Notes: generated by a model not told the origin, from the letters alone. A stretch of 64,000 bases of DNA from an uncultured Caldilineales bacterium (GCA_937907455.1 CALESQ010000106.1:1-64000); one strand, 5' to 3'. Positions 26,650-36,043 are shown, counted from the first letter of the stretch. A program made the numbers and translations.

Positions 26650-29277
26650 CTATACCACGCGCGGCACGCGCGCCAGAATCTCAGCCACCACCTCGTAGCT
26701 AATCGTGCCCAGGCGCTCGGCCACCTGCTCCACCGTGATTTCGGCATTGCCCTGTCGGCCAATCAGCACCACCTCATCGCCGCGGCGCACCCCAGCGATA
26801 CCGGTCACATCCAACATAGTTTGATCCATAGTCACGCGCCCCACAATCGGCGCGTACTGGCCGCGCACCAGCACATGCCCCCAATGCGCCGGAGCACGCC
26901 GAAAGCCATCGGCATAGCCTACCGGTGCAACAGCCAGTTGGGTGGGGCGCTCGGTGATAAACGTGTTGCCGTAGCTGATAGGCACACCCGCGGGCAGCGT
27001 TTTCACCTGGGCGACCTGCGTTTTCCAGCTTAGTGCCGGACGAAAACCCTGTGGCAACGGTGTAGCCGCAGAAGGAGCCAGCCCATACAGGGCTATGCCG
27101 GGTCGCACCATATCGAAGTGGCTGAATGGCCAGGCCAGCAGCGCCGCAGAATTTGCCGCATGGATCAGCGGCAGCGCCAGGCCGCGGGCGCGCAGGGCCG
27201 CCAATACCTCGCCAAACACCGCCAACTGCGCTGCCGTATGTTGACGTAACCCGTGCAGATCGCTGTCTGCGCTGGAAAAATGGGTAAACACCCCCTCGAT
27301 CTCCAGCCCCGGTAGCTGCATCACCTGCTCGACAAAAGGCACCACCTCTTCAGGCAGCAACCCCAGTCGCGCCATGCCGGTATCCACCTTGATATGCACG
27401 CGGGCGCTGCGGTTCAAATCGGCCGCGGCCTGACTAAAGGCACGCGCCACATCGAGATCGTATAGAGTGGCAGTAACGCCGTGGCGCAGGGTATCGCGCG
27501 CCTGCCAGGCAGGTGTGTAGCCCAGCACCAGAATCGGCGCATCCACCGCGGCGCGACGCAGGGTAATCGCCTCAGCCAGACAGGCCACCGCCAACATGGT
27601 GGCGCCGTTGTTGAGCGCAGTATGAGCGATACTCACCGCCCCGTGGCCGTAGCCATCAGCCTTCACCACCGCGCAGATGGCCGTCTGTGGCCCCACAATA
27701 ACACGAATGGCCTGCATGTTGCCCGCCACGGCATCCAGATCAATTTCCACCCAGGTGGGGCGGTTTTGCGTCAGCGGACGCACTTGCAACCAACCGGCTG
27801 ATTGACGTACCAACACGCGACGCGCCTGCTGTGGCTCGGCCAGCAAGCTGGCTGTCACCTGTTCCATGCGCGCCGGGCGGTCTCCCTTCACCAGGATCAC
27901 CGGCGGCGTGCCCTCTGCCGCCAATGTCTGAGCGGTGTGCTGCACAAAGCGCACCACATCGCTGGCAATAAAGGCACGGAAGATGCGTTCGCCGGGCATG
28001 CCTGCCTGCTGAGCGCCTGCGGCGATTTCCTGGCTGCGCTGCCCCTTCACCACCAGCCAATCGGCACGGGCTGCGGCGGCTCGTCCCACCTGGCGGTGTG
28101 CCTCGTCTTCCGCCTCGCCCAAATCCCACATATCGCCCAGCACGGCTACACGCGGGCGCTGGCCGAAAAGCGCCAACGTCTCCAGTGCGGCCTGCATGGC
28201 TTCGGGGCTGGCGTTCACGGTGTCATCCAGCAACAGGCTGCCATGCACACCTGGCAAGGGGCGCAGATGACCGGCAAGCGGCCTGAACCCGGCCAACGCT
28301 GCTAATGCCGCATCAGCATCCACCCCAAACCACAGCGCCACCGTTAAGGCTGCGGCCAGCAAGGGGGCATGGTGACGCCCCAGCACCTGGGCGCGCACAG
28401 GCAATGGGGCTAATGCCCTGCCGCAATGCTGAGCCAGCTTGCCGTGCGCGTCGTGCAGGGTGAAGCGCAAACCATCGCTGCCTGCACGCAGGGCGCGGAT
28501 GCGCATATCGGCCCCGGCCTGCTGCCCTACAGCCAGCACCGCGGCCGCTGTGCGTTCGGCCAGCGCCATCACCGCGGGATCGTCGGCGTTGAGAACCGCC
28601 AGCCCATCACCAGGCAACGCCTCCAACAAGCGGCCCTTTTCCGTGGCAATGGTTGCGCGTGTGCCAAAGGTAGCCAGATGTGCCGTGCCCAGCGAGGTAA
28701 GCACCCCAACCCGTGGCCGCGTCAGCGCAGCCAGATCACGGATTTCGTCGAAACTGTCGGCGGCCAGCTCAAGCACAGCCAATTCATGTTGTGGCTCGAG
28801 ATCGCCAGCAGCAATAGACAGGCCGTAGCGCCCGTTGATGCTGCCGCGGTTCGAAAATACGGCGCGGCCCGTACACGCCAACACAGCGGCGATCAGCTCT
28901 TTGGCCGTGGTTTTGCCTGCGGAACCGGTGATGCCCACGGTGGCAAGCTCAGGGCGCTGCAAGGCGCGCTCAGCATAGGCCAGCAGCGCGGCGCGGGTGT
29001 CGTGCGTTATCACCACGGTGACGCCCGATAGGGGCAGGGGCGGTGGCACTTGGCACAGCACGCCGCGCGCGCCGTGCGCGACTGCATCGGCGATGTAGTC
29101 GTGCCCATCTCCCTTTTCGCTTTTCACCGCTACAAACAAAGGCCCCGGAGCGTTGCGAGAGTAAGTGGAAGCTGCCAGCAAGCGTGAGTCGTATTGAAAG
29201 CAACAAAAACAGCGGTCTGCCGGTGAGCCATGCACGACTGCACCGGTAGCCGCCAGTAACTCGGCCAGATCAATCAT
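26650..29277 (-). CDS. Bifunctional MurF ligase-alanine racemase fusion
   Basis: The 875-aa protein combines two peptidoglycan enzymes. Residues ~1-490 are MurF, which adds D-Ala-D-Ala to UDP-MurNAc-tripeptide: ATP-binding GITGSAGKTT at 115-124, SNRGSINGRYGLS, and DTVNASPEAMQAAL. Residues ~510-875 are a PLP-dependent alanine racemase: AVVKADGYGHG with the PLP lysine K539, VKVDTGMARLG-type segment, and catalytic Tyr769 in ISYGNTF. The same order of fusion is known in Bacteroidetes. The start overlaps the upstream pseudokinase stop (ATGA, 29274-29277). Confidence 0.93.
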   Translation of the reverse strand: MIDLAELLAATGAVVHGSPADRCFCCFQYDSRLLAASTYSRNAPGPLFVAVKSEKGDGHDYIADAVAHGARGVLCQVPPPLPLSGVTVVITHDTRAALLAYAERALQRPELATVGITGSAGKTTAKELIAAVLACTGRAVFSNRGSINGRYGLSIAAGDLEPQHELAVLELAADSFDEIRDLAALTRPRVGVLTSLGTAHLATFGTRATIATEKGRLLEALPGDGLAVLNADDPAVMALAERTAAAVLAVGQQAGADMRIRALRAGSDGLRFTLHDAHGKLAQHCGRALAPLPVRAQVLGRHHAPLLAAALTVALWFGVDADAALAALAGFRPLAGHLRPLPGVHGSLLLDDTVNASPEAMQAALETLALFGQRPRVAVLGDMWDLGEAEDEAHRQVGRAAAARADWLVVKGQRSQEIAAGAQQAGMPGERIFRAFIASDVVRFVQHTAQTLAAEGTPPVILVKGDRPARMEQVTASLLAEPQQARRVLVRQSAGWLQVRPLTQNRPTWVEIDLDAVAGNMQAIRVIVGPQTAICAVVKADGYGHGAVSIAHTALNNGATMLAVACLAEAITLRRAAVDAPILVLGYTPAWQARDTLRHGVTATLYDLDVARAFSQAAADLNRSARVHIKVDTGMARLGLLPEEVVPFVEQVMQLPGLEIEGVFTHFSSADSDLHGLRQHTAAQLAVFGEVLAALRARGLALPLIHAANSAALLAWPFSHFDMVRPGIALYGLAPSAATPLPQGFRPALSWKTQVAQVKTLPAGVPISYGNTFITERPTQLAVAPVGYADGFRRAPAHWGHVLVRGQYAPIVGRVTMDQTMLDVTGIAGVRRGDEVVLIGRQGNAEITVEQVAERLGTISYEVVAEILARVPRVV

Positions 29278-30788
29278 GGCTTGTTGTCAGAAGAGCGACG
29301 CCGCGGACGAGATTGAGGCTGCGGACGCGGTGCGGGCCTGGCGCGACCTGCGGGCGGCTCGTTCACAGGCTGCTGCTTCTTCACTACAGGCACATCCAAA
29401 GCTGATTTGTCGGGCCGGGCAGCGGGTGCGGCGGTCTTGCGCATGGCGCGTTGACGATTCTGGATGCTTTGCTCGGTGGAGGTGACGGCCATCGCCGCGG
29501 CGACCAGCGGATCGGGGGCCAACGTCTCTACGGCAGCATAGGGCAGCGCAATCGTCTCACCGGCAAATTGGCTCAAATCCACCGGCTTAAGCATCTCCAT
29601 CCAATCAATTCGGGGTATTTCCGGCGGTTTGGGGATCTCCACCGGAACCAATGCCTCTACTTCGGGCATGAGCAGCGTTTGCTCCAGCGCGCTGAAGTCA
29701 ATTTCAGGCATGGGCAACTGTGGTGGGAAGCCATCGGGGCGTGCCGAAGGGGTGGGGGCGGCAGCTTTGGCTGCGGTGCGCCGCACAGAGCCAGCAGAGG
29801 CGGCGCTGGCGACAGGCGCAGCGTGCGGCTGCGCGGGTTTGGAGGGCCGGGTTACGGCGCGCGGGGCACGCAGCGCCACCCGCAGATCGCGATTCATCTC
29901 TACCAGACTGGGATAGCGCTCAGCGGGGTTCTCAGCCAACGCTTTGGTTAGTACGACATCCAGCGCAGCAGGCACAGTGGCAATAGACTGCGACAGCGCG
30001 ATCTGCTGGCCAGCGGCGGGTACACGGCCTTTCAGCAAAATGTACATTAATGCCGCCACAGCAAAGACATCGCTGCTGGCATTGGGAAACTCCTGGCCTG
30101 TTTCCACCTCAGGCGGCAACAGGGGGGTGATGATCTGCGCGGCGTGTTCGTTGAGGCGGCTGCGCAGTTGCGCCAGACCTACGCCCAGCAATCTGACCTG
30201 CCCCTGTTCGTTGACGAGAATATCGTGCAGGTCGAAGGAACCGTGGAACATGCCGCGGTAGTGGGCATACTCCAGCGCCGACGAGACCTGTTCGACAACG
30301 CGCATAGCCTGGCGCGGGTCCTCCAACGGCAGTTTAAAGCGCCGTGTAAGCGACTGAAACCCCTCACCGATGCGCGCCGCCAGATAAGGATACCCCTGCT
30401 GTACGGCGGCCTGACGCACAGGGGCCAGCCGCGGGTGGTTGAGCGTCACCGACTCGACGCGGCGGCTCAGATTTAGAAAGGCACTCTCATGGCTGCTGTC
30501 TTCGGCGGGGGGCAACACCTGCACAGCCTGTAAACCGTTGGCAGAAAACTGCCAGGTGGCCGCGGCTGGCTCGCTGCTGCGCGCGGTAGCCGCGCGATAG
30601 AGACCGATGGCCTTGCGGATCAAGGTATCATCTATCCAACCGTTGTCCATCGCCTGCTGCTCGCTGTCAGACCCTGCGGCCACGGCCAACTGTGTCACCA
30701 GCCAGTCGGGCAGCGTAGATTTGCCGTTGCTGCCGATGGTGGCGTTTAACAGCGCACCGGCCAGGGAGCTGAGGAAGGAGGTGTTCAT
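29274..30788 (-). CDS. Ser/Thr-kinase-like pseudokinase
   Basis: The 504-aa protein has a C-lobe like a serine/threonine kinase at residues ~140-280 (SALEYAHYRGMFHG, SSDVFAVAALMYILLKGRVP, NPAERYPSLVEMNRDL). The catalytic HRDLKPEN motif reads HGSFDLHD, the DFG motif reads LGVG, and no glycine-rich loop is visible, so phosphotransfer is unlikely. The C-terminal ~200 residues are Pro/Ala-rich with conserved short hydrophobic patches, ending in an Arg/Pro-rich basic tail. No transmembrane segment is clear. Coupling to murF-alr suggests a scaffold or sensor role in cell-wall synthesis, which is inferred. Confidence 0.75.
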   Translation of the reverse strand: MNTSFLSSLAGALLNATIGSNGKSTLPDWLVTQLAVAAGSDSEQQAMDNGWIDDTLIRKAIGLYRAATARSSEPAAATWQFSANGLQAVQVLPPAEDSSHESAFLNLSRRVESVTLNHPRLAPVRQAAVQQGYPYLAARIGEGFQSLTRRFKLPLEDPRQAMRVVEQVSSALEYAHYRGMFHGSFDLHDILVNEQGQVRLLGVGLAQLRSRLNEHAAQIITPLLPPEVETGQEFPNASSDVFAVAALMYILLKGRVPAAGQQIALSQSIATVPAALDVVLTKALAENPAERYPSLVEMNRDLRVALRAPRAVTRPSKPAQPHAAPVASAASAGSVRRTAAKAAAPTPSARPDGFPPQLPMPEIDFSALEQTLLMPEVEALVPVEIPKPPEIPRIDWMEMLKPVDLSQFAGETIALPYAAVETLAPDPLVAAAMAVTSTEQSIQNRQRAMRKTAAPAARPDKSALDVPVVKKQQPVNEPPAGRARPAPRPQPQSRPRRRSSDNKP

Positions 30789-30854
30789 GCAGGGGGTACT
30801 CCTGGTTGCAACCGGGGATCGGCAAGCGTTTGCCTGCCGATCCCTGTAGCGCGT

Positions 30855-33629
30855 TTATTGAGCGGCCCAGCCCCACCAACCGGCTACATACTGAATGTCT
30901 GCAATGTCGTTATCGCTGTCCATATCCATATCATAGCCCAGCAGATAGATGCCGTCGCCACTGATCGCCTGCCAGTTGTTAGCCAGCAAGGTAATGTCTT
31001 GTACATCTACCACGCCATCGCAATTCACGTCAGCTTTGTTGTGGGCGCCGTTCAAACCGCTGAAAGGCATAAACTTGATAGCCATGCCGTCGCTCAGCGG
31101 CGGCATGTTGGCTTTGGATACCAACACGCCAGCGCTGCCGTTGCTGTTCTCGATACCTACCATGGTATCATCGGGCAGGTCTACGGTCTGGTATTGCAGC
31201 GTCACCGAATTGTCGCTGTTATCAAATACCAACTCGAAGGTTTCCGGCCAGCCAGCAGGCCAGTGCTGCACGGCATCATACTGCACTACCCACTGCGAAC
31301 CGCTGGCCTTGTGATAGATCAGGCCTTGCGTGCCGAAACTCGGATTGAGGTCGGTGGTAAAAGCGTACACCGCGTTGTTGGGCGCACCTTCAAAGGGGAT
31401 GATGCCATGCGGTCGCGGCTGGTTCTGGCCGAACTGCACAAAGCCGTTGGAAGTGATGTAGGCTGAGCTGTAGCTGGTGCCGTACATCGGCCAACTCAGA
31501 CCCATCGTCACCAGGCTGGAAGCGTCGTCATCCAGCGACAAGGTGCTGACGCCCGCCGCGCCCTGCAGCTCGATCCAATTGTACTGTACAGGGCAAGTAA
31601 GACTCTGGCCGCTAATGAGGGCGTAGTAATCGGTGGTGGCTGTCAAGGCGAGGTTTTGCACCAGGTTAGCATTGACGGTAATGGCCACCTCCAGCGGCGT
31701 GAAACCGCTCATCTCGGCCCGCAGGGTGTAGCTGCCCGCGGGCAGGTTGAGGCTGTATTGGCCGGTAGAATTGCTGATGACCGACAGCGCGGGCTGTCCT
31801 TTCAGGAACACCCGAGCGCCCCAAATCGGCGTCACGCCGCCACTGGTAACCACACCCGACACCGTATAGACAGCCTGGGCCAGCAGCTCGAAGTTTTGTA
31901 CTGTATCGGTGTCCATAACTACGACCACGGCGCTGGCGCTGGCCGGATTATAGCCGTAGGCGCTCACCTGCATGTCGTAGCTGCCAGCGCCGATGACAAA
32001 GCTGTACTCGCCTGCGGCGTTGGTGATCTGACGCAGGGTTTTGCCGCTGCGGGTAATGCTCACCAGCGCGTCAGCCACTGGACTGCCGCCCGCGGTAACC
32101 ACACCGCGCAACACGCCAGCCTGATAGATCATGTCTGCGGCGGCTTTTACGTCCAGCCGTCCCCAGCCAAAGGTATTGTTGGGAATCTGCGAACCGGCCA
32201 CGCCACCGCACGTTTGGCTGCTGGTGAGCGGTGTAGCCGTGCCGCGCAGCAGGGCCTCGGTCTGGGCGACTTTGCCAATCAGAGCTGGCTCCAGCGACCA
32301 AAGCAGCGCCACCGCGCCGGCGTTGTGTGGCCCGGCCATGCTGGTGCCGCTGGAAAAGCCGTAACTGTTGTCACCGGTAGATACCGATGAATAGATGCTG
32401 CTGCCGGGGGCACTGATATCAGGGCCGATGCTGCCGGTGAAGGGATTTGGCCCGCGGCTGGAAAACGATGAAATGGCATCGCTTGAGGTGGTAGAACCAA
32501 CGTTAAACGAATTCAGGTTGTCGCCCGGTGAGCCAAGCGTGCCGCAACTGGAGCCGTTGTTACCAGCCGAAAAAGAGCTGAACACTCCGGCTGCACGCAG
32601 GTTGCCGATGGCCGTATTGTAATAAACGTAGCCACCGGGGCCGCCCCAGGAATTCTGCACGACGTGCGGGCGCATGGCCGGGTCGGGACTGGTGCCATCC
32701 AGCTTGGTGGGGGCCAGCATCCATTGCATGGCGCCCAGCAGGGCTTCGTCGTTGGGACAGCAGCCATAGGCGGCGATCCAGTCTGCGCCGGGGGCTACGC
32801 CTACCTGGTTGTTAAGTGCGGCATCTTCACCGACCTCGCTGCCCATGACATGCGTGCCATGCGTGCCTTCGACAGCCTCTGGCAAGGCTGAAGGGGTGCC
32901 GCCCACGCTGGGCAGCGTGCGGGCATCCCACCAGCTATAGTCTCCATTGAAGGGACCACCGACTGTGCCAGTGGCATTGCCGCGGAACTGGCGCACCAAT
33001 GCTTCGTGGCTATAACGCACGCCGGTGTCAATGTTGGCAGCTACCACGCCTTCACCGCGCACGCCATAGACGCTCCACACCTGATCGGCACGGATCTTGG
33101 CTACGCCCCAGGCTATGGCTTCGGGGGCCACGGTGGCGTTTTCTTCTACCGGCTGGGGGGGTTCGGGCTTGCCTTCCGGCACGATACGCTCTACCTGCGG
33201 ATAGGCGGCAATGGCCTGTGCTGCGCGCAGATCGCCCTGAACAACAATGGCATTGACGATCCAGTAAGGCTGAAAATAACTAACCTCACCGGCCAAACGC
33301 TGGCTGCGCAGCGCCTGGATGAGCGCGCTTTGAGCGCGGTTCGCCGTGGCGGTCAGCGCGGTGTAAACGTACTGGCCCTTGGCATCCCAGTCATCAATCT
33401 TGTCCGCAGCCGACAGATCAGCCTGTTCGCGGAAGAGTACAATGAAGCGCTGCTGGCCCTGTGGGGCATGGGCAAAGGCTGCCTGCAAAGCTGGGTCAAT
33501 AGGCGCGGCCTGTGCGGTGGCCGCAGCCAGCGGGGTTTGCGCGGGCAGGAGGATACCACCGCCGAACAGCAATGAAGCAAAGAGCAAAGCTACAATGAGA
33601 CTATGAACGTGAGAACGCCGATGCATCAT
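30855..33629 (-). CDS. Secreted S8 (subtilisin-like) protease with dockerin-like C-terminus
   Basis: The 924-aa exported protease starts with a signal peptide (~residues 1-42) and an I9-type propeptide. The S8 catalytic domain follows, with Asp in AANIDTGV (~residue 200), His in GTHGTHVMG (~257) and Ser in SSGTSMAGPH (~426). Two carboxypeptidase-regulatory-like beta domains (GVVTAGGSPVADALVSI and GVVTSGGVTPIWGARV) follow, then a beta-rich module. The end (ADVNCDGVVDVQDITLLA and DMDSDNDIADIQYVAGWW) has two calcium-loop repeats like type I dockerins. A strong promoter lies at 33663-33691 and GGAGG precedes the ATG. Confidence 0.9.
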   Translation of the reverse strand: MMHRRSHVHSLIVALLFASLLFGGGILLPAQTPLAAATAQAAPIDPALQAAFAHAPQGQQRFIVLFREQADLSAADKIDDWDAKGQYVYTALTATANRAQSALIQALRSQRLAGEVSYFQPYWIVNAIVVQGDLRAAQAIAAYPQVERIVPEGKPEPPQPVEENATVAPEAIAWGVAKIRADQVWSVYGVRGEGVVAANIDTGVRYSHEALVRQFRGNATGTVGGPFNGDYSWWDARTLPSVGGTPSALPEAVEGTHGTHVMGSEVGEDAALNNQVGVAPGADWIAAYGCCPNDEALLGAMQWMLAPTKLDGTSPDPAMRPHVVQNSWGGPGGYVYYNTAIGNLRAAGVFSSFSAGNNGSSCGTLGSPGDNLNSFNVGSTTSSDAISSFSSRGPNPFTGSIGPDISAPGSSIYSSVSTGDNSYGFSSGTSMAGPHNAGAVALLWSLEPALIGKVAQTEALLRGTATPLTSSQTCGGVAGSQIPNNTFGWGRLDVKAAADMIYQAGVLRGVVTAGGSPVADALVSITRSGKTLRQITNAAGEYSFVIGAGSYDMQVSAYGYNPASASAVVVVMDTDTVQNFELLAQAVYTVSGVVTSGGVTPIWGARVFLKGQPALSVISNSTGQYSLNLPAGSYTLRAEMSGFTPLEVAITVNANLVQNLALTATTDYYALISGQSLTCPVQYNWIELQGAAGVSTLSLDDDASSLVTMGLSWPMYGTSYSSAYITSNGFVQFGQNQPRPHGIIPFEGAPNNAVYAFTTDLNPSFGTQGLIYHKASGSQWVVQYDAVQHWPAGWPETFELVFDNSDNSVTLQYQTVDLPDDTMVGIENSNGSAGVLVSKANMPPLSDGMAIKFMPFSGLNGAHNKADVNCDGVVDVQDITLLANNWQAISGDGIYLLGYDMDMDSDNDIADIQYVAGWWGWAAQ

Positions 33630-33662
33630 GGAACCTCCGGGGATAGAAAAAGCAGTGGGGCA

Positions 33663-33691
33663 ATCGTAACACAGTTATGACGGGGCGTCAA
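33663..33691 (-). promoter_or_regulatory. Promoter of the S8 protease gene
   Basis: On the minus strand there is TTGACG (33691-33686), a 17-nt spacer, then TACGAT (33668-33663), about 30 nt upstream of the ATG. Confidence 0.75.
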
Positions 33692-33837
33692 ACGCACCTG
33701 AAGGTTTTGCATAAGTTGAGGCGAGCGAATGGAATTCACCGCCTGACAGCGCCGAAGCGGCCTCAGCCGCCGGGAGAAACTCCGCCAGACCCTCAGGGGC
33801 CTTCATGCCGTTAGCCGAGGTTTTCCAATCCCTGCAT

Positions 33838-33876
33838 AAAAAAAAGCACGCCATCACGCAGAGGGTGACGGAGTGC
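33838..33876 (-). terminator. Terminator after the zinc-ribbon gene
   Basis: Read on the minus strand, GCACTCCGTCAC pairs with GTGATGGCGTGC with two mismatches around a 7-nt loop, then eight T residues follow. It ends the 34229/33901 transcription unit before the protease promoter. Confidence 0.85.
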
Positions 33877-33900
33877 TTCTGGGGTAGAAAAGGCGCAGGC

Positions 33901-34140
33901 TCAGGCTGCGGGGGCATCATCCGGGGCAGTGGTGGGCGCCACAGGGGCCGACGGGCTGCCTGCCATCTGCCAGGCGCGGCGGATGCGCTCCAACGGCATT
34001 TTGTTGCTTTTACGGCAGGCCGGGCAAGGCACCGGAACCGATTTGGGACGCTTGCCGCCCAGGGTTTGCATGATTTGAGCCAGATCACCTTCGCTCAGAT
34101 TGATAGGTGCACGGCAATAGGTACAGGAAAAGTTAAGCAT
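33901..34140 (-). CDS. Small zinc-ribbon protein, function unknown
   Basis: The 79-aa product has CTYC at residues 6-9 and CPAC at about 39-42, which form a treble-clef or ribbon-like zinc site. A basic helix (RIRRAWQ) and an Ala/Pro-rich tail follow. The hydrophobic LSEGDLAQIMQTL stretch lies between the Cys pairs. A CGGAG ribosome binding site precedes the ATG. It sits between a terminator and the large secreted-protein gene. A nucleic-acid or protein-binding role is plausible but not shown. Confidence 0.7.
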   Translation of the reverse strand: MLNFSCTYCRAPINLSEGDLAQIMQTLGGKRPKSVPVPCPACRKSNKMPLERIRRAWQMAGSPSAPVAPTTAPDDAPAA

Positions 34141-34172
34141 AGAAATACTCCGTTCGACAGGCCCCGAAGAAC

Positions 34173-34203
34173 AACGGGCTTCCAGAGGTACTGGAAGCCC
34201 GTT
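34173..34203 (-). terminator. Perfect 13-bp hairpin after the repetitive secreted protein
   Basis: AACGGGCTTCCAG and CTGGAAGCCCGTT pair perfectly around a 5-nt loop. Only a short T-rich tail (GTTCTT) follows on the minus strand, so termination may be partial and some transcripts may continue into the zinc-ribbon gene. Confidence 0.75.
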
Positions 34204-34228
34204 GGAAAGGGAAATCTACGGCGAGATC

Positions 34229-35779
34229 TTAGGGCGTGACGCTGTAGGCATTGTAGCCGGCAGCAGTGCTGGGGCCATAGGATGCATTATTGAAGGCGTT
34301 CTGATACCATTCAGAGATGGCCACCAACGGCTGGTTGGAGGAAATCACCATGCTGCCTTCCCAGTTGTTGCCAAGGCCAGAAAGAGCGGCGCAGTCTACA
34401 CGGGTGTGACGGGTGAGGCCCTTGCCGGCGGCGATGCTGAAGTTCAGCTCTTCTGCGGCCAACGTGCCGTTGGCATTGTAGTAGCGGATATCCACATCGC
34501 TGGCGTTGCTGGCGGTGGGGTTCTGGATACGAACGATCGAGAAGCGCTGCCAGTTGAAGCCACCGTCACAAGTGCCACGCTTGTAAACCACAGGGACATA
34601 GGTTTGGGTACCCGCGCTGGAAGCGCTGGCTCCGGAGGTGCCGACAGCAATGCGGTCGGTGGGGCGCATGGTGTAGGAAACCACGGCGATGGGAGTGCTG
34701 TTGGCGGTGCTGACGATGACAGAACCTGCCCAGGCGGCTTGGTTAGCGGGATCGCTGGTTTGGCGCAGGGTGCTGAACAGGGACTGATCGTAGTCGTTGC
34801 CGGCGCGGGTGCTGGCGGCAATGGCTGCACCCGGCTGCACCGTCTTGGTCGGCAGGGCCAGGTTAGCCATGGTGCTGGTCTGGCCGGTGAACTGCATGTT
34901 GACCTGGCAAGGAGTGCTGGTTGACAGACATTGCACGGTAACAACGGAAATGCCCTGCCAAGTGGCATCACTGCCGGCTGTGGGGGGGTTCCAGGTGCAG
35001 TCGGTGCAGCGACGCTCGACCGAGGGGACATACACGGTGGTGGCGCCGGTTGCTACGCCGTTGTAGGCGGCAGCATACTGCACCCAATGGTTGGTAGCAG
35101 CGGCGGTGATCAGCTTGCCGTTGGTCGATTCAATCTGCACCGCGCCGCTCCAGAAGCACTGACCTGCCGCGCAAGCCGTGTTCCAGAAGGAAGAGCTTTG
35201 CAGCGCCGTGAACTGGCGCATGTCGAAGTTCTGGGAGCCGTAGCCCGGAATGGTGGCGTTCACCTGGGCGTCCTGAGTGCCGTTACGGTTGCGGAAGGTC
35301 AGACGGATATTGGCCTGAGCTGACTCGGTGTTCTGCACCGTGAACAGCGTGAACTGCGAGTTCGCCGAATAGACCGCAAAGGGCAGATACATGCTGACAG
35401 CGCCTGCCGGGAAGCCAGTGTAGGCGTCGCCGGTGGTGCCGTCGGTGGAACTGCCGCCGGTCCACAGAATTTCAGCTACAGCAGCTACTTCACCAGCAGA
35501 CTGCACGACCATGGAACCACGCCAGTTGTCGCCCAACTGGTTGGCCGCACTGGCGGCAAAACGGTAGGAGCCTTTGGCGGCCAATACTGAGTTGGCGCTG
35601 TACTCGTTGCTACCACTCAGGCTGTAGTACAACGCCTGGGCATCGGTAGCGGTGGAGCCCATGTTCATGACAATCACATCGGTGTTGCCAGAACCAGGCA
35701 CGGGATCAGCGGCTAAAACGGGGCTAACCGTCAGCGCCAGTACCAGAACCAACACAAGAACCTGCATCAACTTCTTCAT
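34229..35779 (-). CDS. Secreted protein of four beta-rich repeats, function unknown
   Basis: The 516-aa exported protein has a clear signal peptide (MKKLMQVLVLVLVLALTVS, cleavage after VLAA). The mature part is Ser/Thr/Ala/Asn-rich and falls into four roughly 100-120-residue units, each starting with a VxVQN-like strand and ending with a W-x-GS-hV-hxS motif (DNWRGSMVVQS, CFWSGAVQIES, AAWAGSVIVST, NNWEGSMVISS). This points to a repeating beta-sandwich, possibly a surface-layer or adhesion protein. No anchor or sorting motif is seen at the C-terminus. A strong AAGGAG ribosome binding site suggests high expression. Confidence 0.8.
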   Translation of the reverse strand: MKKLMQVLVLVLVLALTVSPVLAADPVPGSGNTDVIVMNMGSTATDAQALYYSLSGSNEYSANSVLAAKGSYRFAASAANQLGDNWRGSMVVQSAGEVAAVAEILWTGGSSTDGTTGDAYTGFPAGAVSMYLPFAVYSANSQFTLFTVQNTESAQANIRLTFRNRNGTQDAQVNATIPGYGSQNFDMRQFTALQSSSFWNTACAAGQCFWSGAVQIESTNGKLITAAATNHWVQYAAAYNGVATGATTVYVPSVERRCTDCTWNPPTAGSDATWQGISVVTVQCLSTSTPCQVNMQFTGQTSTMANLALPTKTVQPGAAIAASTRAGNDYDQSLFSTLRQTSDPANQAAWAGSVIVSTANSTPIAVVSYTMRPTDRIAVGTSGASASSAGTQTYVPVVYKRGTCDGGFNWQRFSIVRIQNPTASNASDVDIRYYNANGTLAAEELNFSIAAGKGLTRHTRVDCAALSGLGNNWEGSMVISSNQPLVAISEWYQNAFNNASYGPSTAAGYNAYSVTP

Positions 35780-35807
35780 AACTCGTCCATCTCCTTCAAA
35801 ATGATTG

Positions 35808-35957
35808 GTTTCGCGCGGGCTGGCTCTTACCGGAGTGGCTCGGTCAGGAGATTGGGAACCATCCCGGAGGGACCGGCCAGAGCGACCGGGGTGGCTCGAT
35901 CAGGAGATTGGGAACCATCCCGCAGGGACCGGCCAGAGCCAAAGGCTAACGCGAAAC
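35808..35957. repeat. Repeat pair framed by inverted GTTTCGCG/CGCGAAAC ends
   Basis: GTTTCGCG (35808-35815) and CGCGAAAC (35950-35957) are inverted copies. Just inside them are GGCTCT and AGAGCC. Between them lie two direct units with a period of 56 bp (starting 35835 and 35891), each containing GGCTC-(G/A)-TCAGGAGATTGGG and GGGACCGGCCAGAGC. The layout looks like a small non-autonomous element. It holds no open reading frame. Confidence 0.75.
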
Positions 35958-36043
35958 TTTTGGTAGCTTAGTCTGATAGCAAGAATACCACGAAAAACAG
36001 GGGAAATCAATACTACTTTAGAGGTATTATCGGCCAAAACCGT

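Noticed and set aside
33675..34088. Minus-strand frame overlapping the zinc-ribbon gene
   Set aside because: It crosses a strong terminator and reads the zinc-ribbon gene in a different frame.
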